Source: Aquificaceae bacterium
Lineage (GTDB): Bacteria; Aquificota; Aquificia; Aquificales; Aquificaceae
Assembly: GCA_015487535.1 (NCBI GenBank)
Contig: WFPN01000004.1
Location: forward strand, 1 to 7,378
Direction: 5' to 3'
DNA: 7,378 nt
The notes under the pieces are model-generated. The model made no database searches. It was not told the DNA's origin and saw only the letters and a list, made by a program, of their open reading frames with translations. The number at the start of each line of letters is the position of its first letter. Position 1 is the stretch's first letter. Both the position numbers and the translations under genes were made by a program. Below are positions 1-6,262 of this stretch, in pieces.

Positions 1-594
1 AAGGAAGTAGGAGCTGTTATGACGGTTCCGATGGTAGTGTTGGGGGTAATGGCAGTTATTGCGGGGTTTTTTGAGGGGTGGTATATGCATGCTGTTGGGG
101 GAGAGCATAAAGAGATTCATCTCAATATAGCGGTGACTTCGGTGAGCGTGGGTATAGTTGGGATACTCATAGCCTACCTTATCTTCGTGAAGAGGGTTCT
201 CTCACCCGAGGGTGCCTACGCGACCCTGAAGCCTGTGGCCCAGACCTTTAAAGAGCAGTTCTTTACCGAGAAGCTCTACCACAAGGGTTTTGCAAGGGGT
301 TACATGCTCCTTTCCAAGGCTGCCTACTTTGTCGGGGACAGGTTCCTTATAGATGGGGCCATAAACGTGGCCTACAGGAGCTTCTTCAGGCTGGCTAAGG
401 ATACCTGGAAAGCGTTCGACATAAAGTCGATAGACATATTTATACACTGGCTTGCCATAAACTCCTTCAGGAGCGGCAGGCTCCTCGGTAACCTTCAGAC
501 AGGGCTCCTCAACAACTACGTGCTCTTTTTGCTAGTTGGGATAATTATCATCCTCGGTATAATGCTTTATGCCCTTGACAGGGTAAAAGGGTAA
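1..594 (+). CDS. nuoL: NADH-quinone oxidoreductase subunit L, C-terminal part (5' end outside window)
   Basis: The frame is open from the first base, so the ATG at 19 is an internal Met, not a start; 197 codons are visible before the TAA. NuoL is the distal antiporter-like proton-pumping subunit of complex I; its C-terminus forms the long lateral helix and a final anchoring helix. Visible parts in order: a hydrophobic helix at about residues 6-28, a second at about 40-63, a long charged and amphipathic stretch with the NuoL-typical FTEKLYHKG and FLIDGAINV motifs (lateral-helix region), then LQTG at about 165-168 followed by a last membrane helix, as at the usual NuoL end. The catalytic antiporter helices lie upstream. 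It is followed after 3 bases by nuoM, the standard neighbour. Codon choice changes sharply near base 165 (see findings). The subunit call is firm; which nuoL paralogue it is cannot be told. Confidence 0.93.
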   Translation, partial: KEVGAVMTVPMVVLGVMAVIAGFFEGWYMHAVGGEHKEIHLNIAVTSVSVGIVGILIAYLIFVKRVLSPEGAYATLKPVAQTFKEQFFTEKLYHKGFARGYMLLSKAAYFVGDRFLIDGAINVAYRSFFRLAKDTWKAFDIKSIDIFIHWLAINSFRSGRLLGNLQTGLLNNYVLFLLVGIIIILGIMLYALDRVKG

Positions 595-597
595 ACG

Positions 598-2103
598 ATG
601 ATGGAGGTAATTAAGGGAACTTTTCCTTTCGTTAGTGTGTCTATGCTCGTGCCGGCGGTCTCCGCTCTGCTGGTCATACTCTTAAAGGAAAGGTACGCAA
701 AGGCCATCTCAATCGTGGGAGCTGGTTTGACCTTCCTGATATCGTTGGTAGTCCTTTACCTTTTCGATTACTCAAAGAGCTCTGCCGTTCAGTTTTACGA
801 AGATTATTCGCTCCTGAAAGAGTTTAACGTAAGGCTGGCCCTCGGCCTCGACGGTCTATCCCTGATCATGTATTTTCTTACAACTCTCGTGTCTCTTGTG
901 GCGATCCTGTGGTCCGTTAGGGACAGGCAGATTAACACGAGACTGAAGGAGTATTACGTTGCCTTTTTGCTCTCCGAGAGCTTTCTGGTAGGAGTTTTTA
1001 CCAGCTTCGATATCCTGGTTTTCTACGTCTTCTACGAGCTTACCCTCATCCCCATGCTCTTCGCTATAGGTATATGGGGATACAAGCTCAGGCTTTACTC
1101 AGCCTACAAGTTCTTCATATACATATTCGTCTCCTCCCTGTTCCTGCTGCTTGGTATAGCTGCGGTCTCCGTTCAGCACTACTTCCAGAAGGGGCACTTC
1201 TCCTTTAGCTACTTTGACCTCCTGGGCCTGAGCCACTCGGAGGGTATCGGAATATTTCTATTCCTGCTATTCTTCATAGCCTTTGCGGTCAAAACTCCTC
1301 TCGTTCCCTTTCACACCTGGCTCCCAGACGCTCACGGAGAAGCTCCCACCGCAGGTTCGGTAGTTCTGGCCGCTATCCTCCTTAAGATGGGGACCTACGC
1401 GCTCCTGAGGTTTAACGTTGGTCTCTTTCCAGATGCGACCATAAAGCTCATGCCCTTCATGGTGGCGATAGGGATAATCACGATAATCTACGCCTCCTGG
1501 ATGACGATAGTCCAGAACAACGTAAAGAGGTTCGTTGCCTATTCCTCCGTTTCCCACATGGGTTTCATAGTTACGGCCCTCTTCCTCCTGAACCACGAGG
1601 GGCTGAGGGCGTCCGTTATAGAGATGTTCGCCCACGGTATGACGAGCGCCTCTCTCTTTATGATGGCAGGTTTTATCTACAACAGGCTCCACACCTTCAA
1701 CATGGAGAGCCTCAGGGGGTCGGTTAAGTTCATGCCGGTGTTCGCGATAATAGTTGCGGTAACCGCCTTTGCAGCTATGGGCCTTCCGGGAGGGTCCTCC
1801 TTCTGGGGGAAGTTCTTGACTATACTTTCGGCGAGAGAGTACTCTTACACGCTCGCTTTCGCTGTGCTCGTGGGTGGCTTCTTCAGTGCGGCTTACGTCC
1901 TTTATATGCTCAAGACCCTCTTCCTCGACGTGAAGGAGGAGAGCATCCTGATACACTTCACGGATATAAGGGGCTTTAAGCTGGTTTCTTTCCTGTTCCT
2001 TATGGTTCCGATAGTTCTCATAGGGTTCTTCCCTCATCTGTTCTTTAACATGTTTGACGGTTCGCTCAGCTACATACTGAGACACATCTTGGGGTTAGAG
2101 TGA
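598..2103 (+). CDS. nuoM: NADH-quinone oxidoreductase subunit M (complex I antiporter-like subunit)
   Basis: NuoM is the middle Mrp-antiporter-like subunit of the complex I membrane arm and carries one proton channel. The 501-residue product has the family length (about 500) and roughly 14 hydrophobic helices. Key residues seen: Glu147 in the TM5 motif FYELTLIPM, Lys232 at the broken TM7 in KTPLVPFHTWLPDAH, Lys263 in ILLKMG, His320 in SVSHMGF and His346 in MFAHGMT. The TM12 residue, usually Glu in NuoM (Glu407 in E. coli), is Lys405 (AAG at 1810-1812) in GLPGGSSFWGKF; Lys is what NuoL and NuoN carry there. The start is ambiguous between tandem ATGs at 598 and 601; an AAAGGG at 586-591 fits 598 slightly better (6-base spacer). 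It sits 3 bases after nuoL and 1 base before nuoN. Subunit identity rests on the overall match to NuoM, including HGEAPTAGSV and gene order between L and N. Confidence 0.96.
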   Translation: MMEVIKGTFPFVSVSMLVPAVSALLVILLKERYAKAISIVGAGLTFLISLVVLYLFDYSKSSAVQFYEDYSLLKEFNVRLALGLDGLSLIMYFLTTLVSLVAILWSVRDRQINTRLKEYYVAFLLSESFLVGVFTSFDILVFYVFYELTLIPMLFAIGIWGYKLRLYSAYKFFIYIFVSSLFLLLGIAAVSVQHYFQKGHFSFSYFDLLGLSHSEGIGIFLFLLFFIAFAVKTPLVPFHTWLPDAHGEAPTAGSVVLAAILLKMGTYALLRFNVGLFPDATIKLMPFMVAIGIITIIYASWMTIVQNNVKRFVAYSSVSHMGFIVTALFLLNHEGLRASVIEMFAHGMTSASLFMMAGFIYNRLHTFNMESLRGSVKFMPVFAIIVAVTAFAAMGLPGGSSFWGKFLTILSAREYSYTLAFAVLVGGFFSAAYVLYMLKTLFLDVKEESILIHFTDIRGFKLVSFLFLMVPIVLIGFFPHLFFNMFDGSLSYILRHILGLE

Positions 2104-2104
2104 G

Positions 2105-3571
2105 ATGGAACTGCAGCAACTTGTAGGGGTTATAGAGCTTCCGAGGCTCGTCCTTTTTCTTCCGGAGCTGATAGTGCTCATTACGGCCTTCGTGCTCTTT
2201 ACCTTAGAGCTCGCTCTGTCCAAAGAACTCAAGAAGATAATCCTCCCTTCCCTGAGTGCGATAGGTTACGTGCTCGCCCTAATGTCCATCGGGGTGTCCG
2301 CCCAGTTCAAGGGGGACACCTTCTACGGGAGCTTCACGAGCGACGCTCTGGGATCCTTAGTAAAGATATTCGCCCTGATAATAGCTCTGACGGTCCTCGC
2401 CTTTGCGGGGAGGTACTTTTCCTCCAAGAGGTCCTTCTACGGTGAGTTTTACTACATGCTCGCCTTCACCCTGCTGGGGGCTATGATCCTGGCCTCTTCC
2501 TACAACCTTATAATCATCTACGTCTCTCTGGAGCTAGTATCCATAGGCTTTTACATACTGACGGCCCTCCTGAGGGGCTCCTTCATCTCCAAGGAGGGAG
2601 CCTTCAAGTACCTGATCCTCGGAGGTCTCAGCATAGCCCTCGCCTCCTACGGGGCGGTCTTCATGTATATCTATGCGGGCTCTATAGATCTGAGGGATAT
2701 ATTTACCTACCAGGGTAAGGACTATCACTACCTAGTCCTCGGGATAGTCTTCTTCCTCATTGGCTTCGCCCTTAAGATCGGGGCGGTTCCCTTCCACTTC
2801 TGGCTCCCGGACGCTTACCAGGGAGCTCCCACGCCGGTCACCGCCTTCATGGCATCGGTGGGCAAGCTCGCCTTCTTCATACCGGTGGTCAGGATCATGC
2901 CCTTGGTTCAGGAGAAGTTCTCACTCACCTGGACCTTAACCGTTGGAGTGATAGCGGCGGCCACGATGCTTTACGGAAACTTTGTGGCCCTCGTGCAGAA
3001 GGATATAAAGAGACTCCTGGCCTACTCTTCGATAGCTCACTCTGGATACATACTCGCTGCAGTCGCAGTTACAAAAGACATAGGGATGAAGGCGGTCATC
3101 TACTTCCTCGTTGTCTACGCCGTCATGGCGGCAGGGTCCTTCTTCATAGTTGCTATGCTAGAGAGGGCGGAAGGCTGGGAGAACAGGGTCCAGGAGTTTT
3201 CGGGCCTCAGGTTTAACCTTCCCTACCTCGCCTTCGGCTTTATGGTCTATATGTTCGCCCTCTTGGGTGTCCCTCCTACCGTTGGGTTCGTGGGCAAGAC
3301 TCTGGTCTTCATGGCTCTTTCCTTCGATCAGCTCTGGTGGCTCGCCTTCATAGTCATAGTCTCTACCGCGATCTCCACCGGATACTACGTCAGGCTCGTG
3401 GTCCTCATGTACATGAAGGAGAAGGAGAAGGATGTTGTGGTCCCACAGAGGAGTTACGCCGAGGCTCTGTCCTTGGTATTACTTACAGTCCTTACGATAG
3501 CCCTGGCTGTGGTGCCCGAGGTGATCTGGTCCCTTGTCGCGCCAGCTTCTGAGACTCTATTTACGAGGTGA
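2105..3571 (+). CDS. nuoN: NADH-quinone oxidoreductase subunit N (complex I antiporter-like subunit)
   Basis: NuoN is the antiporter-like subunit nearest the heel of complex I and forms a third proton channel. The product has 488 residues, close to E. coli NuoN (about 485), with about 14 hydrophobic segments, so it is not the N-terminally shortened animal ND2 type. Proton-path residues are all present: Glu143 in TM5 (SLELVSIGF), Lys168 in AFKYLILGG, Lys224 in FALKIGAVPFHFWLPDAYQG, Lys254 in SVGKLAFF and Lys398 in the TM12 motif PTVGFVGKT. AYSSIAHSGY near 306-315 matches the conserved TM10 region. The ATG at 2105 lies 1 base after the nuoM stop (TGAGATG), with only a weak purine-rich site upstream, so it probably depends on translational coupling to nuoM. 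Its last codons contain the Shine-Dalgarno site of nuoA. Confidence 0.96.
   Translation: MELQQLVGVIELPRLVLFLPELIVLITAFVLFTLELALSKELKKIILPSLSAIGYVLALMSIGVSAQFKGDTFYGSFTSDALGSLVKIFALIIALTVLAFAGRYFSSKRSFYGEFYYMLAFTLLGAMILASSYNLIIIYVSLELVSIGFYILTALLRGSFISKEGAFKYLILGGLSIALASYGAVFMYIYAGSIDLRDIFTYQGKDYHYLVLGIVFFLIGFALKIGAVPFHFWLPDAYQGAPTPVTAFMASVGKLAFFIPVVRIMPLVQEKFSLTWTLTVGVIAAATMLYGNFVALVQKDIKRLLAYSSIAHSGYILAAVAVTKDIGMKAVIYFLVVYAVMAAGSFFIVAMLERAEGWENRVQEFSGLRFNLPYLAFGFMVYMFALLGVPPTVGFVGKTLVFMALSFDQLWWLAFIVIVSTAISTGYYVRLVVLMYMKEKEKDVVVPQRSYAEALSLVLLTVLTIALAVVPEVIWSLVAPASETLFTR
3565..3571 (+). promoter_or_regulatory. Ribosome binding site of nuoA
   Basis: GAGGTGA, overlapping the nuoN stop codon, is complementary to the 16S rRNA 3' end and lies 4 bases before the ATG at 3576. 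It decides the nuoA start: the same frame could open at a TTG at 3534, but that would add 14 residues unlike any NuoA N-terminus and has no comparable site. Confidence 0.75.
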
Positions 3572-3575
3572 GAAG

Positions 3576-3947
3576 ATGGAGTACATAGGGTTTCTGATCT
3601 TCTTCGTGATAATGGTAGGGATAGCCCTTGTGATGATATCTCTAAACTGGCTCTTCGGTCCCAAGACCCCCCAGGAGTACGAGGACTACCCCTACGAGTG
3701 TGGTGTTCCCCTCTACGACGAGAGCGCCCAGACCACCTTTCACCAGGGGTATTACCTGCTGGGACTGCTTCTCCTGCTCTTCGACATAGAGGCCGCCTTC
3801 CTCTTTCCGTGGACCGTGGTCTATAGGTGGCTCGGGGTGTTCGGCTTCATAGAGATGTTTCTCTTCATACTTATATTAACCTACGGACTCCTCTACGCCT
3901 GGAGAAAGGGAGCCCTCAACTGGCAGTTTGAGATGGAGGAAGTTTGA
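3576..3947 (+). CDS. nuoA: NADH-quinone oxidoreductase subunit A
   Basis: NuoA is a small three-helix membrane subunit at the junction of the peripheral and membrane arms; its TM1-TM2 loop lies by the quinone entry cavity. The 123-residue product (family about 115-150) has TM1 at about 4-27, then the loop with the signature YPYECGVP (Cys42), TM2 with the acidic pair Asp70/Glu72 in LLFDIEAAFLFPW, and TM3 at about 85-108 with Glu93, followed by the usual short basic/acidic tail. The start at 3576 is chosen from the ribosome binding site and from homology to the family N-terminus. It begins 4 bases after nuoN and its TGA overlaps the next ATG by one base (TGATG), so nuoCD is translationally coupled to it. 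In the classic order nuoB follows here; in this window nuoCD follows directly. Confidence 0.95.
   Translation: MEYIGFLIFFVIMVGIALVMISLNWLFGPKTPQEYEDYPYECGVPLYDESAQTTFHQGYYLLGLLLLLFDIEAAFLFPWTVVYRWLGVFGFIEMFLFILILTYGLLYAWRKGALNWQFEMEEV
3935..3940 (+). promoter_or_regulatory. Ribosome binding site of nuoCD
   Basis: GGAGGA inside the last codons of nuoA, 6 bases before the ATG at 3947. It supports that ATG rather than the overlapping in-frame TTG at 3944 as the start of nuoCD. Confidence 0.7.
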
Positions 3948-5728
3948 TGCCCTGGGCTAAGGCTGAGGATTTTATGGATCTTAAGGAGAGGTTTTCAGAG
4001 ATCGATATAGTGGAGACTAGGAACGAAACCTCTGTTCACATAAAGAAGGAGAACCTTATAGAGCTCCTTCAGGAGCTCAAAAACAAAGGCTTCAAGCTCT
4101 TTATAGACCACTCGGTGGTAGATCTGAAGGAGCTTTTGGAGAAGGAGAAGGACTACAAAAATGCAGTGAAGGAGAGGCTGATAGCTTTCCCCGAGGACAG
4201 GATTTCCAGATTTCAGGCCTTCTATATCCTCTACAACGTGGACGAGAGAAAGAGGGTGATCGTCAAGACCAGGACTGAAGGAAAGCTCCCGACGATAGAG
4301 AAGCTCTGGTTCGCAGGAAAGTGGGCCGAGAGAGAGTGCTACGATATGTTCGGAATAGAGTACGAGGGGCACGAGAACCTCGTGCGTGCCTTCATGTGGG
4401 ACACATACCCATACTTTCCCCTCAGGAAGGATTTCCCCCTCGAGGGCTTTCCCGAGCAGGATCTCCCTTCACTGAACGAGGTTCTCTGGGGCGACGAGCT
4501 CGAGGGGACGATGAACTACGAGAGGAGACACACGATAGTTCCCACCCTGGAGGACCTCGAGATAACTGAGAAAAGGAGGCTCAAGAAGAAGGCCCAGATA
4601 GTTCTCAACTGGGGACCGCTGCATCCCGGAACCCACGGGACGATGTGGTTTCTCTTCGACCTCGAGGGGGAGCGTATCGTCCAAACGGACGTTATCCTAG
4701 GACAGCTCCACAGGGGCGTGGAGAAGCTCGCCGAAAACGAGATGTACAACCAGTTCCTAGTTTACACCGACAGGATGGACTATCTTTCGGCCCTCTGTTC
4801 GAATCAAGCCTGGGTTGTAGCCATAGAGAGGATGCTCGGGATAGAGGAGGATGTGCCCGAGAAAGCCAAGTACATAAGGACGATGATGTCCGAGCTCCAG
4901 AGGATAAACTCTCACCTCCTCTGGCTCGGGACCTACGCCCTCGACCTCGGGGCGCTGACCATTTTCCTGTACGCCTTCAAGGAGAGGGAGAAGATAATGG
5001 ACATACTCGAGGGAATAACGGGGGCGAGGCTCACGATCTCCTATCCCCGTGTCGGCGGTGTGAGGATGGATCTCCCCGAGGGTGCACTGGAGGTCATAAA
5101 GGCCTTCATAAAGAGGTTTCCCAAAGAGCTCGACGACTGGGAGAGGATCCTCACGAGGAACAGGATATGGCTCAGAAGAAACAAGGAAGTTGGCGTTATA
5201 TCCCCTGAGGATGCCTACTTCTATGGCGTTACCGGGCCCGTGATAAGGGGCTCTGGGATTCCCTACGACATGAGGAAGCTCGAACCCTACGACGCCTATT
5301 CGGAGGTAGAATTCGATATTCCAGTTGGAGACATAGGGGACTGCTACGACAGATACCTGGTCAGGATGGAGGAGATGAGGCAGAGCGTAAGGATAATAGA
5401 GCAGTGCGTTGCCAAGCTTGAGAAGATGCCCAAAGACGCTCCCTTCTTTGCGGAAGTTCCTAAAGAGAAGAAGATAAAGCTCACCATAGACGGGATAGGT
5501 CTCAAGGTCCCGATGGGGGATATATACTCCTCGGGTGAGAACCCAAGGGGAGAGCTTGGATTTTACGTCTTCTCTACCGGTGGGGTTAAGCCGTACAGAG
5601 TGAAGGTTAGACCGCCCTCATACTACAACCTCTGCATATACCCGTATCTGATGAAGGACAGGGTTATAGCGGACGCCGTTACTGTTCTGGCGAGCATAGA
5701 TCCCGTTGTAGGAGAGACGGACAGATGA
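3947..5728 (+). CDS. nuoCD: NADH-quinone oxidoreductase fused subunit C/D
   Basis: The 593-residue product joins two peripheral-arm subunits of complex I, which are separate genes in many bacteria and fused in E. coli and some other lineages. Residues about 1-170 are the NuoC (30-kDa/Nqo5) domain, with its signature near 126-166 (WAERECYDMFGIEYEGHE, then PLRKDFP). A charged linker of about 40 residues follows. From about 215 to the end is the NuoD (49-kDa/Nqo4) domain: GPLHPGTHG with His230, the conserved quinone-loop His; HRGVEK (255-260); YTDRMDY with Tyr279, matching the quinone-binding Tyr of Nqo4; RGSGIPYDMRKLEPYDAY (434-451); GDCYDRY (464-470); and a final DPVVGETDR. The CxxC pairs that bind Ni-Fe in related hydrogenases are absent, so it is a complex I subunit and not a hydrogenase. 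It overlaps nuoA by 1 base and the Uma2 gene by 4. The usual Tyr before the LHRG motif is Gln253. Confidence 0.96.
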   Translation: MPWAKAEDFMDLKERFSEIDIVETRNETSVHIKKENLIELLQELKNKGFKLFIDHSVVDLKELLEKEKDYKNAVKERLIAFPEDRISRFQAFYILYNVDERKRVIVKTRTEGKLPTIEKLWFAGKWAERECYDMFGIEYEGHENLVRAFMWDTYPYFPLRKDFPLEGFPEQDLPSLNEVLWGDELEGTMNYERRHTIVPTLEDLEITEKRRLKKKAQIVLNWGPLHPGTHGTMWFLFDLEGERIVQTDVILGQLHRGVEKLAENEMYNQFLVYTDRMDYLSALCSNQAWVVAIERMLGIEEDVPEKAKYIRTMMSELQRINSHLLWLGTYALDLGALTIFLYAFKEREKIMDILEGITGARLTISYPRVGGVRMDLPEGALEVIKAFIKRFPKELDDWERILTRNRIWLRRNKEVGVISPEDAYFYGVTGPVIRGSGIPYDMRKLEPYDAYSEVEFDIPVGDIGDCYDRYLVRMEEMRQSVRIIEQCVAKLEKMPKDAPFFAEVPKEKKIKLTIDGIGLKVPMGDIYSSGENPRGELGFYVFSTGGVKPYRVKVRPPSYYNLCIYPYLMKDRVIADAVTVLASIDPVVGETDR

Positions 5729-6252
5729 GAGAGGTCCGCTACCTTCCCCACTATACTTACGAGGACTACAAGAACTGGCAGGGAGACTGGGAGCTTATAG
5801 AGGGCATCCCTATTGCCTTGGCCTCTCCCAAATACCTCCATCAGAGAACACTGACACGTCTGGCTGCGATTTTGGAGGAAGCCCTTGAGGAATGCGGTAA
5901 GTGTAACGTGGTGGTAGAGCTCGACTACATAGTGTCCCACGACACTGTTCTCAGACCGGACATTTCCGTTCTCTGTGAGGAGGTTGAGGATTACATACTT
6001 AAGGCTCCGGAGGTAGTGTTCGAAGTGGTATCCGAGTCTACCGCGGAAAGGGACGAGGGGGTTAAGAAGGAGATCTACGAGCGGGAAGGCGTTAAGTACT
6101 ACGTTCTTCTTTACCCCGAGAGGAAGATAGCCAAGGTATACAGGAACACTGAAAGGGGATTTTTAAAGCTTAAGGACGCTGGTACGGACAGGGTAGCTTT
6201 CGAACTTGAGGAGTGCGGGTTTGAGATAGACTTTTCCAAGGTCTGGATTTAG
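5725..6252 (+). CDS. Uma2-family (DUF820) PD-(D/E)XK endonuclease-like protein
   Basis: The 175-residue soluble product matches the Uma2 family layout, whose members have a restriction-endonuclease-like fold and mostly unknown function. Motifs in order: a start typical of the family (YTYEDYKNW, 10-18), ELIEG (23-27), SPKYLHQR with His39, RPDISVL (77-83) with Asp79, PEVVFEVVSEST (95-106) with Glu100, then Asp110 and Lys114/Lys115, and GVKYYVLLYPERK (122-134). Asp79, Glu100 and Lys114/115 would form the metal-binding active site, so it looks intact. The family's usual Tyr-Trp near the end is Tyr-Tyr here. No signal peptide or membrane helix is seen. The ATG overlaps the nuoCD stop (ATGA) and has GGAGAG 8 bases upstream, so it is coupled to nuoCD. 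It has no known role in complex I. Three of its 11 Arg codons are CGN, rare in the nuo genes. Nuclease activity is inferred, not shown. Confidence 0.87.
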   Translation: MREVRYLPHYTYEDYKNWQGDWELIEGIPIALASPKYLHQRTLTRLAAILEEALEECGKCNVVVELDYIVSHDTVLRPDISVLCEEVEDYILKAPEVVFEVVSESTAERDEGVKKEIYEREGVKYYVLLYPERKIAKVYRNTERGFLKLKDAGTDRVAFELEECGFEIDFSKVWI

Positions 6253-6260
6253 GAGGAGGT
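6251..6260 (+). promoter_or_regulatory. Strong ribosome binding site of nuoH
   Basis: AGGAGGAGGT is a doubled Shine-Dalgarno sequence that begins within the TAG stop of the Uma2 gene. The first GGAGG (6252-6256) lies 6 bases before the ATG at 6263. It is among the strongest sites in the window and should let nuoH be translated well whatever the level of the upstream gene. Confidence 0.75.
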
Positions 6261-6262
6261 GT

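Noticed and set aside
1267..2085. Long open frame of 272 codons on the minus strand opposite nuoM
   Set aside because: It lies wholly inside nuoM, its translation is highly charged with no recognisable domain, and it follows from the codon bias of nuoM (few codons that read as stops on the other strand).
598..3571. Mrp-type Na+/H+ antiporter subunits instead of NuoM and NuoN
   Set aside because: The proteins share ancestry with MrpA/MrpD, but the L-M-N order and the company of NuoA, NuoCD and NuoH show complex I.
3534..3575. Upstream TTG start that would lengthen nuoA by 14 residues
   Set aside because: The ATG at 3576 has a good ribosome binding site 4 bases upstream and gives the normal NuoA N-terminus; the extension overlaps nuoN and resembles no NuoA.
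4645..5208. Plus-strand open frame of 187 codons in another frame within nuoCD
   Set aside because: The translation is Arg/Gly/Pro-rich without any known motif, and the nuoCD frame is continuous and matches NuoD through the same stretch.
3947..5728. A [NiFe]-hydrogenase large subunit or group 4 hydrogenase reading of the NuoD domain
   Set aside because: The paired CxxC motifs at both ends are missing (HRGVEK at the N-terminal side, DPVVGETDR at the C-terminus), and the full NuoC domain and NuoD quinone residues are present.
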